Shown here piece by piece: positions 17,717 to 27,420 of a stretch of DNA of 64,000 bases. The stretch is from Desulfosporosinus acidiphilus SJ4 (GTDB lineage Bacteria; Bacillota; Desulfitobacteriia; Desulfitobacteriales; Desulfitobacteriaceae). Below the pieces are notes generated by a model. The model was not told where the DNA came from and did no database searches. It saw only the letters and a list, made by a program, of their open reading frames with translations. The translations under genes and the position numbers were made by a program. How positions within the stretch are numbered: the stretch's first letter is position 1; the number at the start of each line of letters is the position of its first letter. The stretch is from NCBI RefSeq assembly GCF_000255115.2, contig NC_018068.1, forward strand, positions 248,001-312,000, in the 5' to 3' direction.

Positions 17717-17887
17717 ATGAGCGATGAGGGCACCATTCTATTTGATACTCATTGTTTTATGTGTATAAGATGTATTAACCAATGCCCCTGTGAAGAGATC
17801 CAAATAGGAAAAAGGACAGTTAACAAGTTTCGCTGGAAAGGTCCGACAGGAGACTATAAGCTCACTATCAGTAAGCCCCCCGACTGA
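17717..17887 (+). pseudogene. Ferredoxin C-terminal fragment
   Basis: An open frame of 56 codons contains CFMCIRCINQCPC followed by GKRT...FRWKGPTGDYKL. This resembles the last cluster-binding segment and tail of an EFR1-type ferredoxin. It has only one cysteine motif, lacks the N-terminal flavodoxin/ferredoxin part and ends inside a hairpin repeat. I therefore read it as a gene remnant. It stands alone in the 315-bp gap between the methyltransferase and the DUF2680 gene. Confidence 0.55.
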
Positions 17888-17898
17888 AGTCGAGGGGC
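17874..17898. repeat. GC-rich palindrome, possible IS200/IS605 end remnant
   Basis: AGCCCC-C-CGACT pairs with AGTCG-A-GGGGCT. Palindromes of this form are common at ends of IS200/IS605-type elements. It has no T run, so it is a poor terminator for the DUF2680 gene. Confidence 0.4.
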
Positions 17899-17932
17899 TG
17901 TTCCAGTTGCTAATCTTTATGGTTAATCAAGA

Positions 17933-18289
17933 TTAAATATTACTCGGAGAAGGGCTCGCTTTGGGGGCGTCTTGAGCATTACGCGGGCACCCCTTGTTAA
18001 AGCCGTGACCGTGTTTCTTACCAAAGCCGGAATACTGTCCCTTAGCAAAATCTTCTTCAATCTGCTTTTGGCGAGCTTCAATGAAGGTTTTGATTTTGGC
18101 CGCTTTCTCCTGATCCAGGAGCCCTGCTTCCAACTGTTTATCCACCATTTGCTTTTTCAGCGTGAACATTTGTTGGTTTAACGCTTTGAGCTCGTTAAGC
18201 TGGGCAGGGTCAGGAGCAGCTAAGCAAGTTCCGGCACCTAAAGCCAGAAAAGCCAGGGTTAATGAACCCACTGCAAACTTTTTTAACAA
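17933..18289 (-). CDS. Secreted DUF2680 (YckD-like) protein
   Basis: This small exported protein has 118 residues. A signal peptide with a basic start, a hydrophobic core and an AxA cleavage site (CLAA, about residues 22-25) precedes a helical domain rich in Lys, Gln and Glu. The domain contains the DUF2680 pattern (QMVDKQLEAGLLDQEKAAKI). The tail is Gly/His/Pro rich (KKHGHGF). The function of the family is unknown. AAGGAGGAG lies before the ATG. No operon partners are seen. Confidence 0.8.
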   Translation of the reverse strand: MLKKFAVGSLTLAFLALGAGTCLAAPDPAQLNELKALNQQMFTLKKQMVDKQLEAGLLDQEKAAKIKTFIEARQKQIEEDFAKGQYSGFGKKHGHGFNKGCPRNAQDAPKASPSPSNI

Positions 18290-18527
18290 TTTGCACTCCT
18301 CCTTGTAGTTTTATTTAACTGGAACGATGCTTAGAATGCCCAATTTTTGAGGAGAAGATTTTAAGAATTTGTTAAGAATTTATAAAATAACTTTATCGGG
18401 CGGAATTTTAAGGAATCAAATTCCTCCGGATTAATTGGTTGAGTTCATCTGTGTATAAAATATAAGCCATTTCAAAAACTAGATGCCAAACGGTAAACCT
18501 GTTTTAATCTATGCGGAGGTGTTAGCG

Positions 18528-18707
18528 GTGCGAGAATGGAAGGATTTAACTAAAGATGAAAAGGAGATTGTCTCAGCTATGAGAATGGAGGGGATTACTC
18601 CTGAAGATCTAATCCAAAGAATGCGTAATTCCGGAAGAATGAATGAACAGGCTATTGAGGAATTGAAAAAAGCCCTTGAGGAGGTTCGGCCATTTCTCAT
18701 GCATTAG
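18528..18707 (+). CDS. Small helical protein of unknown function
   Basis: A 59-residue, charged, mostly helical protein (MREWKDLTKDEKEIV...RPFLMH) starts at a GTG that follows GGAGG by 8 bp. The frame is open further upstream, but no better start is seen there. The SAMRMEGITPEDLIQRMR segment looks like a helix-turn-helix-like pair of helices, but I do not assign a family. A bidirectional terminator follows at 18797. Confidence 0.55.
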   Translation: MREWKDLTKDEKEIVSAMRMEGITPEDLIQRMRNSGRMNEQAIEELKKALEEVRPFLMH

Positions 18708-18796
18708 AGCGGACTAAATCAGAGCAAACTATAAATGTTTGCTCAATTTCGAAGTGTAAACTATAAATTTTTTAGGATATCCAAACTTTTATTATA

Positions 18797-18837
18797 GTAC
18801 AAAAAAGTAACCCCTCGGGGAGGGTTACTTTTTTGTG
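18797..18837. terminator. Bidirectional terminator
   Basis: ACAAAAAAGTAACCC and GGGTTACTTTTTTGT form a 15-bp perfect stem with A and T runs on the two sides. Confidence 0.9.
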
Positions 18838-19055
18838 CTGTGCTATCATACTTCCATGTACTGATCTGCACCCCATGTCACTGCGTAGCACCAGCGAATT
18901 GCAGCAAGCGAAAATGTTCACCGGACATTTTCGTGTCGAACGGTAAAAGAGGGTCACGGCTCCGCCTCTATAGCGTAAGATTTGTGAGCATGAGACTTTA
19001 CCGTCTCTCCATGCAATTGAGTTCATAAGGGCCGCTTGGCAGCCGGTGGCCATGA
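18838..19055. other. Gene-free region with hairpin remnants
   Basis: No coding region is supported. GCGAAAATGT and ACATTTTCG (about 18906-18932) form a hairpin like the one near 16447-16476. The rest shows no recognisable feature and adjoins a family 3 repeat. Confidence 0.4.
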
Positions 19056-19122
19056 CAATAAGCGGACGAGTTTATCGCCACATTGCAACTGATTACGCAG
19101 ACTCCTGCAGTGTGGATTGGCC
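19056..19122. repeat. Dispersed repeat family 3, copy 1
   Basis: AATAAGCGGACGAGTTTATC forms a short hairpin. Then CCACATTGCA pairs fully with TGCAGTGTGG around a conserved ACTGATTACGCAGACTCC loop. The same plan is seen at 28275 and 49663 with different but still pairing stem bases. It lies just after the glcD stop codon. Confidence 0.8.
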
Positions 19123-19130
19123 GGAAAATT

Positions 19131-20531
19131 CTACTCGCAGACCTTCCCGGGATTAAGAATATTTTGAGGATCAAAGGCCAACTTAATATTCTTCATAAGT
19201 TCGATATATTCCGGCTCGTATTGATCAAACATATATTGTCTTTTGGCATAGCCGATACCATGTTCTCCGGATACCAGCCCTTGAAGCTCTTGAGACTTTT
19301 GATACATGGCGGCAAAGACTTCGGCAAGTTTCTTCTGCCAAGCTTCTTCCGAAAGATCATCCTTTAAGACATAGACGTGCAAATTTCCGTCCCCGGCGTG
19401 ACCGAAGCTTCTGATGCGGACCTGAAATTGTTCCTGAAGGAGATCAGTGTATTTAATGAACTCGGCCACTTTATTACGGGGAACAACAACGTCACACTCG
19501 TCCATATCTGTGGTTGAAGCTTTAACCGCTTCAAGGAAAGCGCCGCGGGCAGACCAAACTGCTTCTTTTCGCTCGTCGGTATCAATAATGAAGGCATCCA
19601 GAGCCCCTTCTTCAAGGCATATATTCGCAACTTTCTCGTAGTCTTTCTCCAATTCTTCGGTGCTGTTGCCATCAAAGGTCAGCAGGAGATAGGCATCCGA
19701 TGAGTTGTCAGGGAATTTTTTGCCCAGGAATTCCTCGGCGGCAAGGATAACTTCTCTCTGCATAAATTCGATGGCCGTGGGAATGCTTTTTGATTTAATA
19801 ATCTTTGGTACGGTGCTGATGGCTTTGTCGAGATCAGGGAAGGGGATCAGCAGAGAAACTGCTTTCTTAGGCAGAGGAAGAAGCTTTAAGATTGCTTTGG
19901 TAACAATACCTAGTGTTCCTTCTGAACCGCAGATCAAATCCTTGACGCTGTATCCCGAGGAATTCTTGACGACTTTTCCTCCGAGATGAATGATGCTGCC
20001 GTTAGGCAGAACAACCTCAAGGCCACGGATATAATCTCTCGTCACTCCATATTTTACGGCTCTCATGCCACCGGCATTGGTGTTAATGTTTCCCCCAATC
20101 GTAGCGGACTTTTCGCCGGGATCCGGCGGGTAGAACAAATCATGGTCTTCGACAAATTTGCTGATTTCCATGAGAAGCACTCCGGGTTCCAGAGTGAGAG
20201 TTAAGTTTTCTTCATCGAGTTCAAGAATCTTATTCATACCGCTCATATTCAGCATGATCCCTCCGAAGATAGGGACCGAAGCGCCGACCAGCCCGGTTCC
20301 TGAGCCGCGTGCTACCACAGGAATATTGTTTTCAGAAGCATAACGCATGATTTGGGAGACTTCGTCAGCAGACTGAACATCAACTAAAACATCCGGTAAT
20401 TTGCTGATGCCTCCCAGTTCATCATGACTGAAGTCCTCACTGATCGCTTCGCCCGTGTAGACTCGGTCTTCCCCTAATAATGATACTAAAAACTCTCTAT
20501 CTTGAGCATCCAGCGTTTTATAATTATTCAT
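19131..20531 (-). CDS. FAD-binding D-lactate/2-hydroxyacid dehydrogenase, GlcD-type, Etf-linked
   Basis: This 2-hydroxyacid dehydrogenase of the vanillyl-alcohol-oxidase/GlcD family is predicted to oxidise lactate. It has the FAD-binding PP-loop ([16 protein letters not shown]) and the FAD-oxidase C-terminal domain with [14 protein letters not shown] and [11 protein letters not shown]. The 466-residue length is normal. It follows etfB and etfA, as in the LctBCD complex of Acetobacterium woodii, where electron confurcation drives lactate oxidation with NAD. That function is inferred from gene order and the Etf type. The ATG at 20531 follows GGAGG; the open frame upstream of it overlaps etfA and is not used. 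Confidence 0.9.
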   Translation of the reverse strand: MNNYKTLDAQDREFLVSLLGEDRVYTGEAISEDFSHDELGGISKLPDVLVDVQSADEVSQIMRYASENNIPVVARGSGTGLVGASVPIFGGIMLNMSGMNKILELDEENLTLTLEPGVLLMEISKFVEDHDLFYPPDPGEKSATIGGNINTNAGGMRAVKYGVTRDYIRGLEVVLPNGSIIHLGGKVVKNSSGYSVKDLICGSEGTLGIVTKAILKLLPLPKKAVSLLIPFPDLDKAISTVPKIIKSKSIPTAIEFMQREVILAAEEFLGKKFPDNSSDAYLLLTFDGNSTEELEKDYEKVANICLEEGALDAFIIDTDERKEAVWSARGAFLEAVKASTTDMDECDVVVPRNKVAEFIKYTDLLQEQFQVRIRSFGHAGDGNLHVYVLKDDLSEEAWQKKLAEVFAAMYQKSQELQGLVSGEHGIGYAKRQYMFDQYEPEYIELMKNIKLAFDPQNILNPGKVCE

Positions 20532-20580
20532 GAAAATACCTCCACGATTTTCTCTCAGATTTATTATCTCACTCTGATTC

Positions 20581-21789
20581 TCAACGCGCGCAAGCCAGAG
20601 CCTTTGAGTTTTTAAGATCTTCAATGAGCTGAGGAACGATTTCATAGAGATCACCGATAATTCCATAATGGGCGATATTAAAAATTGAAGCATGAGGGTC
20701 TTTATTAATGGCGAAGATCTGTTCTGAGCTGTTCATACCGGCTGTGAACTGAACTGCGCCCGAAATTCCCAGGGTAATAATCAGTTTGGGCTTAACGGTT
20801 CGGCCGGATAAGCCTATTTGTTGTTTAGCCCCCAGCCAGCCGGCTTCAACCAAGGGCCGCGTGCAGGCGATTTGGGCTTCTAATAATTGAGCTAATTCCT
20901 CGACCATAGCCAAATCTTTTTCGGATTTCAAGGCTCGTCCGACCGCAATGATGACTTCAGCATCCGAAATGTTTTCTTCGTTTTCTTTGCGGGTCACCTT
21001 TAAGACCTCAATTGCCGATGTTAATTTAGCGGGGTCTAATTGGCAGAGCGTGATTTTACCGCTGGGTTCACACAGCTTTTCCGGGGCAGTCATAACCTTA
21101 TAGCGGACCGTTGCCATTTGCGGTCTTGTATTCGGACAGATGATCTGAGCCATAATGTTGCCGCCGAAGGCGGGTCTGATTTGCACCAGGTCGGTATTTT
21201 CCTTCATTTCCAGGGTTGTGCAATCAGCGGTTAAGCCGGTTCGAAATCTTGCAGCGACTCGGGGAGCCAAAGAACGGCCTATTGTAGTAGCCCCGACAAG
21301 CAAAGAAGAGGGTTTTGCGTTTTCGATAAAATCAGCAAAGGCTGCTGTATAAGGTTCAATCCTAAAATGTTTTAATTCTTCGTAATCATAAACAAAAACT
21401 TCGTCGACACCGTAGTGAAGTAATTCTTGAGCTTTATCTTTAATGTTGCTGCCGATAAATACAGCATAGACTGGGAAATCGACAACAGCAGCAAGTTCTT
21501 TGGCCTTACCGATTAATTCCATAGTGACGGGATGTATTTCACCCTCAATATGGTCAACGTAGACTCCAATGCCTCTCCATAAACTTTTGTCAACAGAAGG
21601 AGTCACATCTTCGATGAATTCCATAACTCCTTGCGGACCCTTTTTAACACAAAGCTTGCACATTTTGCATCCGGCTGTTATTTCAAGGGTTCCGTTCTTA
21701 GCTTCGAGAGCGCCAAAGGGGCAAATTTTAACCAGATCGCAGATATTCGATTCGTTCAGTTTTTCCTGATGACAAATTAATTTACTCAT
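20581..21789 (-). CDS. etfA: Electron transfer flavoprotein alpha subunit with N-terminal [4Fe-4S] domain
   Basis: This is the alpha subunit of an electron-transferring flavoprotein. An N-terminal extension (about residues 1-65) carries cysteines in [11 protein letters not shown] and GCKMCKLC, consistent with one [4Fe-4S] centre. The Etf domains follow, with [18 protein letters not shown] and the FAD-binding C-terminal part ([33 protein letters not shown]). Ferredoxin-bearing EtfA is characteristic of confurcating lactate dehydrogenases, which supports a role with EtfB and GlcD next door. AGGGGG lies before the ATG. Confidence 0.93.
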   Translation of the reverse strand: MSKLICHQEKLNESNICDLVKICPFGALEAKNGTLEITAGCKMCKLCVKKGPQGVMEFIEDVTPSVDKSLWRGIGVYVDHIEGEIHPVTMELIGKAKELAAVVDFPVYAVFIGSNIKDKAQELLHYGVDEVFVYDYEELKHFRIEPYTAAFADFIENAKPSSLLVGATTIGRSLAPRVAARFRTGLTADCTTLEMKENTDLVQIRPAFGGNIMAQIICPNTRPQMATVRYKVMTAPEKLCEPSGKITLCQLDPAKLTSAIEVLKVTRKENEENISDAEVIIAVGRALKSEKDLAMVEELAQLLEAQIACTRPLVEAGWLGAKQQIGLSGRTVKPKLIITLGISGAVQFTAGMNSSEQIFAINKDPHASIFNIAHYGIIGDLYEIVPQLIEDLKNSKALACAR

Positions 21790-21801
21790 AGTTCTTTCCC
21801 C

Positions 21802-22590
21802 CTAAACAAACTTTAATTGTCTAAGCTTACTGGCAATCTGAGAACTAAGTTCTGCTGAGGTGCCTGTCCAGGTTTCTCGGTCGCTATTGACGGCTGGAGG
21901 AAAAATGCGTTCTACCTGAGTTGGCGAACCGGCGAGTCCATATCTATGCTCATCTTGATCCTGGAAATCTTGAAAGGAAATGATTTTGATTTCCCGGTCT
22001 TTCGTACTTAATTTTTTCTTGTAGGAAGGAAGTCTGGGCTGAAAAATATCCTTTTCTACGGTCAAGAGGCAGGGAAACTTAATTTCGGCAATTTCTATGG
22101 TATTAGCCATATCCATTTCTACCAGAATGGAGGTTTCTTTGACTTCGATAATATTCAAGACGTTGGCAATGTGGGGGATGCCCAAATACTCAGCCATCTC
22201 CGGGCCAACTTGGGCAGTGTCCCCATCGGTGGTTTGTTTGCCGCAGAGTATTAAATCAAAGCTGCCAAGTTGGCGAACTCCTTGAGAAATCGTGTAAGAG
22301 GTGGCTAGAACATCAGCTCCGGCAAACTTCCGATCTGAGACCAAAGCACCTTCGTCGACTCCCATCATGAAGGCTTCTTTGATAACATCTTTAGCCTGCG
22401 GCGGCCCCATACTGATCACCTTGATGGTTCCGCCTTTTTGTTCTTTAAGTCTTAAGGCAGCTTCAAGGGCAAATAAATCATAAGGGTTCATTTTAGAATC
22501 AACGCCGTCACGCTTTAAGACCCCGGTAATAGGATCAACGTCAATTTTCGAGGTTCCTGGAACTTGCTTAATACACACGAGAATTTCCAT
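21802..22590 (-). CDS. etfB: Electron transfer flavoprotein beta subunit
   Basis: This is the beta subunit that binds the FAD/AMP group and, in bifurcating Etf, contacts NAD. Family motifs are visible: the start ([20 protein letters not shown]), [25 protein letters not shown] and the RLPSYKKK region. The 262-residue length is normal. The ATG at 22590 follows GGGAGG; the longer open frame upstream has no ribosome binding site. It is the first gene of etfB-etfA-glcD and has a promoter and a GntR-type palindrome upstream. Confidence 0.93.
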   Translation of the reverse strand: MEILVCIKQVPGTSKIDVDPITGVLKRDGVDSKMNPYDLFALEAALRLKEQKGGTIKVISMGPPQAKDVIKEAFMMGVDEGALVSDRKFAGADVLATSYTISQGVRQLGSFDLILCGKQTTDGDTAQVGPEMAEYLGIPHIANVLNIIEVKETSILVEMDMANTIEIAEIKFPCLLTVEKDIFQPRLPSYKKKLSTKDREIKIISFQDFQDQDEHRYGLAGSPTQVERIFPPAVNSDRETWTGTSAELSSQIASKLRQLKFV

Positions 22591-22697
22591 GGTACAGCCT
22601 CCCTGCAAAAAATTGAATATGATTTCAGAGCGGAACAATAGATCTAATACATAAAGAATACAGGAGACTACAAGCAAAGCTTGTGAAATCATGTACC

Positions 22698-22754
22698 TGG
22701 TCAGACCATCAGACCGCTTATTTTTAATATAGCATAAGATTCATAGTTGTTCAA
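22698..22754 (-). promoter_or_regulatory. Promoter and GntR/LldR-type operator of the etf-lactate dehydrogenase operon
   Basis: On the minus strand TTGAAC (22749-22754) and TATATT (22726-22731) are spaced by 17 bp. The perfect palindrome TGGTCAGACCA (22698-22708) lies just downstream of the -10. It matches the TGGTnnnACCA consensus known for FadR-subfamily GntR repressors such as LldR and PdhR. A repressor there would block early transcription. No GntR gene is in the window. Confidence 0.7.
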
Positions 22755-23181
22755 AATCTATTTATTCACAAGCATTTGTGAAATATTTCATAAAAATAAA
22801 AGCTAAATGCTCAAAACACCTAAAGGAGGGTATATATAAAGGAATTCAATGGATTTTGCCTGTTAATAATAATTAACTTAACTATGTTGAGATTCTAAAT
22901 CTTATTTGTGACGATGAAAGAAGCATTCCTTTGCCATAACTTTGTCAAGACCTATGAATACTTAGGCGAGAGTATCAGCTTATGGGTTTATCGTAAACCT
23001 GTTACATCTGAAGTAAGAAAAATGGATATTATGATATAATTTCCAAAGGGTCTGATATACACCTATGAATGAACCATAGAACAATTAATAATTTGTTAAT
23101 AAATCGTTTAGAGAAATTCAAGAGCAACTTGCTAAAATAAACTCACGGAAGCTTCTAGAAAACGGATAAGGAGTTGGATCC
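22755..23181 (+). other. Gene-free AT-rich region between divergent operons
   Basis: No coding region is well supported. An open frame of 41 codons at 22914-23039 lacks a ribosome binding site. The right half should contain the promoter of the secreted-protein gene at 23182, which has AAGGAG before its ATG. Confidence 0.4.
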
Positions 23182-24429
23182 ATGAAATTTACCAAGAAAA
23201 CGACCATGATTTTAAGCTTTACCCTGGGGGCGATGCTGCTGGCTACCACGGCCCTGGCGGATATCGCAGCCAAAAGCGGATATGATCAGTTAAAAGATGC
23301 TCTTAAAGTGACTGCGTCTCAATGCAGTGACAATCTCAATAGTTTTACAATGGATCTATCTTATGACTTAAAGGATAATGGAAAAACCTTAGCTACATTG
23401 AACCAAATCGAGAAATTCGACAGAACTAAAAATGCTATAGATCGTAGTTCATCCGAAAAAACTATTAATGGAAATAATTACAGTAATCAAACCTATTCGG
23501 ATAAGACGACGTTTATTAGGCAATCGAATGATGACCCTACCTACTATGTAACGGAGTACACCCAAGGAAGAAATGACCAGACATTTTCCAATCCCTTTAA
23601 AAATAATAATGCTGACGATGTTGAAAAGATAGCAGATGCAATCGTCGGAAATCTTAAAGACAATGTTGCGGTAACTGAGAACCCGGACGGAAGCAAAGTG
23701 CTTTCCGGTTCACTTACGGAAGTACAGATCCCTTCATTGATTAATGCACTTGCCTCCTTTGAAATGAAACAACGATTTAATGGACAAAATGGGCAACAAG
23801 ATAATTCTCCTCAGCTCAGTAAGGATGTTTTTGTCAAAAACATTGACGGAACGGCAAAAATTAATAAAGATGGCATCATGGAGAGCATTTTAGGCTCTGC
23901 CGTCGTTTCCGGAAAGGATGAGAAGGGGAACGTTCATGACATAACGATAGAGGTTTTGGCTAAGCTGACGGAGATAAATTCCACAGTGGTGACTAAACCG
24001 GATCTCAACGGAAAGAAAGTTGTAAAAAATGTTGTCGAAACTGTAAATTCCGGGCCCGGAATATCCAATCCCCAGAAATTTATGGGTAAGTTTAAAAATG
24101 ACATCCTGATCACAAAAGACGGTAAATTTGTCAAAATCGGAGAACGAATTATCGAGATCACACAGATTGATCAAACATCGGCGACTGGGCGATATTACGA
24201 GGTATATAAACCAGGATTTGACCAATATGCAACAACGAAACGAAACTTCAACTTTAATGCCACAAGGTCGAAGGATAAAAATTCGCCAAACTATAATTAT
24301 TCAACAGATACGGGAAGCAAAGGGGACTTTTTCCTCGACGAACATGCCGGTAAAATTTATTTAAATGGAAACATTATATCTGCTGAGGGCGCTATCTTCG
24401 ATTCCTCCTTCAGCCCGGACTTCGAATAG
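23182..24429 (+). CDS. Secreted protein of unknown function
   Basis: This is an exported protein of 415 residues. A signal peptide (hydrophobic core about residues 8-24, ending TALA) is followed by a hydrophilic body rich in Asn, Asp, Lys and Ser, with no cysteine motif except one residue near position 48. Repeated short beta-type stretches suggest a beta-rich fold. I recognise no family. It precedes an ABC exporter and two-component system on the same strand, separated by 74 bp with a hairpin, so it may be the substrate or sensor partner of that system. Confidence 0.75.
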   Translation: MKFTKKTTMILSFTLGAMLLATTALADIAAKSGYDQLKDALKVTASQCSDNLNSFTMDLSYDLKDNGKTLATLNQIEKFDRTKNAIDRSSSEKTINGNNYSNQTYSDKTTFIRQSNDDPTYYVTEYTQGRNDQTFSNPFKNNNADDVEKIADAIVGNLKDNVAVTENPDGSKVLSGSLTEVQIPSLINALASFEMKQRFNGQNGQQDNSPQLSKDVFVKNIDGTAKINKDGIMESILGSAVVSGKDEKGNVHDITIEVLAKLTEINSTVVTKPDLNGKKVVKNVVETVNSGPGISNPQKFMGKFKNDILITKDGKFVKIGERIIEITQIDQTSATGRYYEVYKPGFDQYATTKRNFNFNATRSKDKNSPNYNYSTDTGSKGDFFLDEHAGKIYLNGNIISAEGAIFDSSFSPDFE

Positions 24430-24456
24430 CACCAAAATACAACGGAAAATAGCTAT

Positions 24457-24479
24457 GACTGCCGGTTATCCCGGCAGTC
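24457..24479 (+). terminator. Hairpin between secreted-protein and ABC genes
   Basis: GACTGCCGG and CCGGCAGTC form a perfect 9-bp stem. Only CTCTT follows, so it may be a partial terminator or an mRNA-stabilising hairpin that lets some reading into the ABC genes. Confidence 0.5.
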
Positions 24480-24503
24480 CTCTTAACATTGAAGGAGGCA
24501 GGT

Positions 24504-25244
24504 ATGGAACCGGTTATAGAAATAAAGAACCTAACGAAACAATATGAGAATGGGCGGGGAATTAAAGATATTAACTTAGAAATCCTTGCGGGAGATATTT
24601 TTGGTTTTCTTGGACCCAACGGTGCCGGAAAAACCACCGCCATGAAACTCATGACCGGACTCATTCGTCCCGATTATGGGGATGTGAAGATCTTTGGCTA
24701 CAGCATAACGGAAGACTATGAGAAAGCCATGGCTAACGTCGGCTGTCTTATCGAAATTGCCGAATCTTATTCTTATCTTAGTGCCTTTGATAACTTGAGG
24801 CAGCTGGCGCGATTTTATCCGAATGTGGATAATCGGCGTATTGATGAGGTTCTGGAGCAGACGGGTATGCTTAAATATAAGCATGAAAAACCGAAGAAAT
24901 TCTCTCTGGGAATGAAGCAGCGTCTCGGCTTAGCCGCAGCTATTTTATCCCGGCCTAAGGTCGTTATTCTCGATGAACCTTTGAATGGACTTGATGTTGA
25001 GGGAATGATTGATATCCGTAAATTGATTCAAAACTTAGCTGACGAAGAAAAGACCACATTTTTTATCTCCAGCCATTTGATTCATGACGTCGAGTTAACC
25101 TGTAATCGTATCGGAGTCATCTATAATGGAGAAATACTTAATGTGGAGAGCACTAAGACAATTTTGAGAAACTATGCAACTCTTGAGAACTATTTTGTAA
25201 GTGAGGTAGAACGAAATGGCCGTCTTTCAAGCAGCGCTGGCTAA
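24504..25244 (+). CDS. ABC exporter ATP-binding protein
   Basis: This is the ATPase of an ABC-2 type exporter in the BcrA/CcmA-like group. The 246-residue protein has Walker A GPNGAGKTT (residues about 37-45), the signature FSLGMKQRLGLA, Walker B VVILDEPLNGLD and the H-loop FISSHL. The ATG at 24504 has AAGGAGG at the right distance. It overlaps the permease gene by 29 bp, so the pair is coupled. Such pairs next to a two-component system often serve peptide-antibiotic export or immunity, which is only an inference here. Confidence 0.9.
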   Translation: MEPVIEIKNLTKQYENGRGIKDINLEILAGDIFGFLGPNGAGKTTAMKLMTGLIRPDYGDVKIFGYSITEDYEKAMANVGCLIEIAESYSYLSAFDNLRQLARFYPNVDNRRIDEVLEQTGMLKYKHEKPKKFSLGMKQRLGLAAAILSRPKVVILDEPLNGLDVEGMIDIRKLIQNLADEEKTTFFISSHLIHDVELTCNRIGVIYNGEILNVESTKTILRNYATLENYFVSEVERNGRLSSSAG

Positions 25245-25968
25245 TGAATTAGAGAAACTCTATAAGAAGAAAAAGGCCCTGGCAGCACTGATATTATCTT
25301 TGGCCGTTATTGTTATCGGTCAAATTATTATAGTAGGGGTAAGAAGCGGCTTTGGACTCAGAGCGGCAGGCAGTGTGGAATTTCCCATGCTTGTCCTGTC
25401 AGTAGTTGTCAACACGATTCTGCCGCTTTTTACGGCCTTAGTAACGATTGATAGTTTCTCCGGGGAGTTCGCCCATAACAATATGCGCATAACCTTAACC
25501 CGGCCGGTGAGCAGGTTTAAGATCTTTGCCGCTAAAATTACGGCTATTGTTATTTTTATCTTAGCGACTCTTTTACTGCTGCTCATCTTTTCGATATTGG
25601 CAGGGTTTATTTTTAATACAAATTCAACAACCTTGGATTCATTGCTTAGAACAGTATTTTCCTATATTGTTAGCTTAATTCCCATGGTTGTTTTGGCCTT
25701 AGGCATTGTTTTACTGGCCAATATCTTTAAAAGTGGAATTTCTGTTTTTTTTGTATCAATTCTGGCCTTTCTGGTTTTAAAGGTTATGGGAGTATTCTTT
25801 TCTCAATATTCGAGTTTGTTTATGACAACTCAACTGGACTGGTATAATTTGTTTCTTATTAAATCCCTTCCCGTGGGGAAAATTTTACGCCAGTTCTTGA
25901 TTATGCTGGGTTCAGGCATTATGTTATTTACAGCAGGTTTTTACTTGTTTGATAAAAAAGAATTATAA
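25216..25968 (+). CDS. ABC-2 type exporter permease
   Basis: This is the membrane half of the exporter, 250 residues with about six transmembrane segments (roughly residues 20-40, 60-80, 105-130, 145-170, 178-195 and 225-245). The cytoplasmic stretch NNMRITLTRPVSRFKIFAAK is typical of ABC-2 permeases. It overlaps the ATPase gene and lies 12 bp before the histidine kinase gene. Confidence 0.88.
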   Translation: MAVFQAALANELEKLYKKKKALAALILSLAVIVIGQIIIVGVRSGFGLRAAGSVEFPMLVLSVVVNTILPLFTALVTIDSFSGEFAHNNMRITLTRPVSRFKIFAAKITAIVIFILATLLLLLIFSILAGFIFNTNSTTLDSLLRTVFSYIVSLIPMVVLALGIVLLANIFKSGISVFFVSILAFLVLKVMGVFFSQYSSLFMTTQLDWYNLFLIKSLPVGKILRQFLIMLGSGIMLFTAGFYLFDKKEL

Positions 25969-25980
25969 GGTGACGTTTTA

Positions 25981-27405
25981 ATGGACCTAAAAAAACGGAT
26001 GATTTTAGCCAACGCTTCAACAGTCATCATTCCAATGGTGATTACTGTTTTCATTGCCGTGGCTTTTCTTTTTATTTACTGCAAAATGTCCGGCAATGAT
26101 TTATCATTTAAAGATTATCAACGTTTGTCACAGATTAAGTTAGAACTTCTAAATACCGAAACAGGTATTCTGCAGCGAAGCCCTGAAGTTGTTGAAGAAG
26201 ATGAGTTTCAAAAACATCTCCAAGAACGGCTTGCCGAAATTCAGGGAGAGCTTGTGATTATTAAAGATGGAAAGATGATCTTTTCTTCCATCAATCTTAG
26301 TAAAATCGACCTGGAGAAATCCTTGGATGCCGGGAATATGGGGAGAAATGAACCCATTGTTATCGGGGACATGACTTATTCCGTTCAATCCGTAGGCCTT
26401 CAGTTCAAGGATGGTACGAAGGGCAGGGTGTTGTTATTAGCGCCCTTAGATCAAGCGGCGACAAACCTTACTAGATTTATAATTATAATTGGAGTGACGT
26501 TTGTTCTCCTCTTTATGTTGACTAATATTCTTGTATCCTATCATTTTTCACGCAGAATTCTTAAACCACTTCGTAACTTGCAAAGTGCCGCAGCGGAAAT
26601 TAGCCGGGGAAATCTCGATCAGGCAATCGTTGAAGAAGGGGATCAAGAAATTCAGGCCTTATGCCGCGATCTTGAACTCATGCGCTTAAAACTCAAGGAT
26701 TCCGTTTATTCTCAACTGAAGTATGAGGATAACCGGAAAATGATAATTTCGAGTATCTCCCATGATTTAAAAACCCCTGTAACCTCGATCAAGGGATATG
26801 TTGAAGGAATCTTAGACGGTATTGCCAATACTCCCGAGAAAATGGAACGTTATCTCAAAACTATCTCTTTGAAAGCTCATCAAGTTGATCAAATGATTGA
26901 TGATTTACTTCTGTATGCAAAACTGGATTTAAATCAGATTCCCTTTGATTTTGAAAAAACAGATATTGGGGAGTACCTTAAACTCTGCCTGCTCGAAAGT
27001 GAGCCGGAATTAGAAAGCAGTCATATCAAGGTTTCTTTACATATTGATCTGCCTCAGAAGCAATTTGTGTCCCTGGATCGTGCCAGAATGAAGAGAGTCA
27101 TCGTAAATATTCTCGATAATTCCCGTAAATATATGAACAAAGAGCAGGGTGAAATTAAAATTCTTCTCCGAGACACCTTCACCAGCCTTATTATTGAACT
27201 GCGTGATAACGGTTCGGGTGTCAGTGAAGGGGATTTGCCTCATATTTTTGATCGATTCTATAGATCGGATAAGGCTCGAAGTAAAGGAAGCGGTCTGGGA
27301 TTGGCGATCGCCAAGCAAATTGTTGAAGGGCATAAGGGGAGAATTTGGGCTGTCAGCCATGGGGAGGAGGGAACGAGTATTATGATTTCTCTTAGTAAAT
27401 CATAA
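25981..27405 (+). CDS. Sensor histidine kinase
   Basis: This is a membrane sensor kinase of 474 residues. Two membrane segments (about 14-37 and 160-183) flank an extracellular domain of about 120 residues. HAMP (about 183-235), HisKA with the phosphorylated H261 in SISHDLKTP, and HATPase (N box ILDNSRKYM, G boxes DNGSGV and GSGLGLAIA) follow. It pairs with the regulator 15 bp downstream and with the ABC exporter upstream. Its stimulus is unknown. Confidence 0.93.
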   Translation: MDLKKRMILANASTVIIPMVITVFIAVAFLFIYCKMSGNDLSFKDYQRLSQIKLELLNTETGILQRSPEVVEEDEFQKHLQERLAEIQGELVIIKDGKMIFSSINLSKIDLEKSLDAGNMGRNEPIVIGDMTYSVQSVGLQFKDGTKGRVLLLAPLDQAATNLTRFIIIIGVTFVLLFMLTNILVSYHFSRRILKPLRNLQSAAAEISRGNLDQAIVEEGDQEIQALCRDLELMRLKLKDSVYSQLKYEDNRKMIISSISHDLKTPVTSIKGYVEGILDGIANTPEKMERYLKTISLKAHQVDQMIDDLLLYAKLDLNQIPFDFEKTDIGEYLKLCLLESEPELESSHIKVSLHIDLPQKQFVSLDRARMKRVIVNILDNSRKYMNKEQGEIKILLRDTFTSLIIELRDNGSGVSEGDLPHIFDRFYRSDKARSKGSGLGLAIAKQIVEGHKGRIWAVSHGEEGTSIMISLSKS

Positions 27406-27420
27406 TACTAAACGTGAATC

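Noticed and set aside
22914-23039. A 41-codon frame upstream of the secreted-protein gene
   Set aside because: There is no ribosome binding site and no recognisable family, and the region is AT-rich promoter space.
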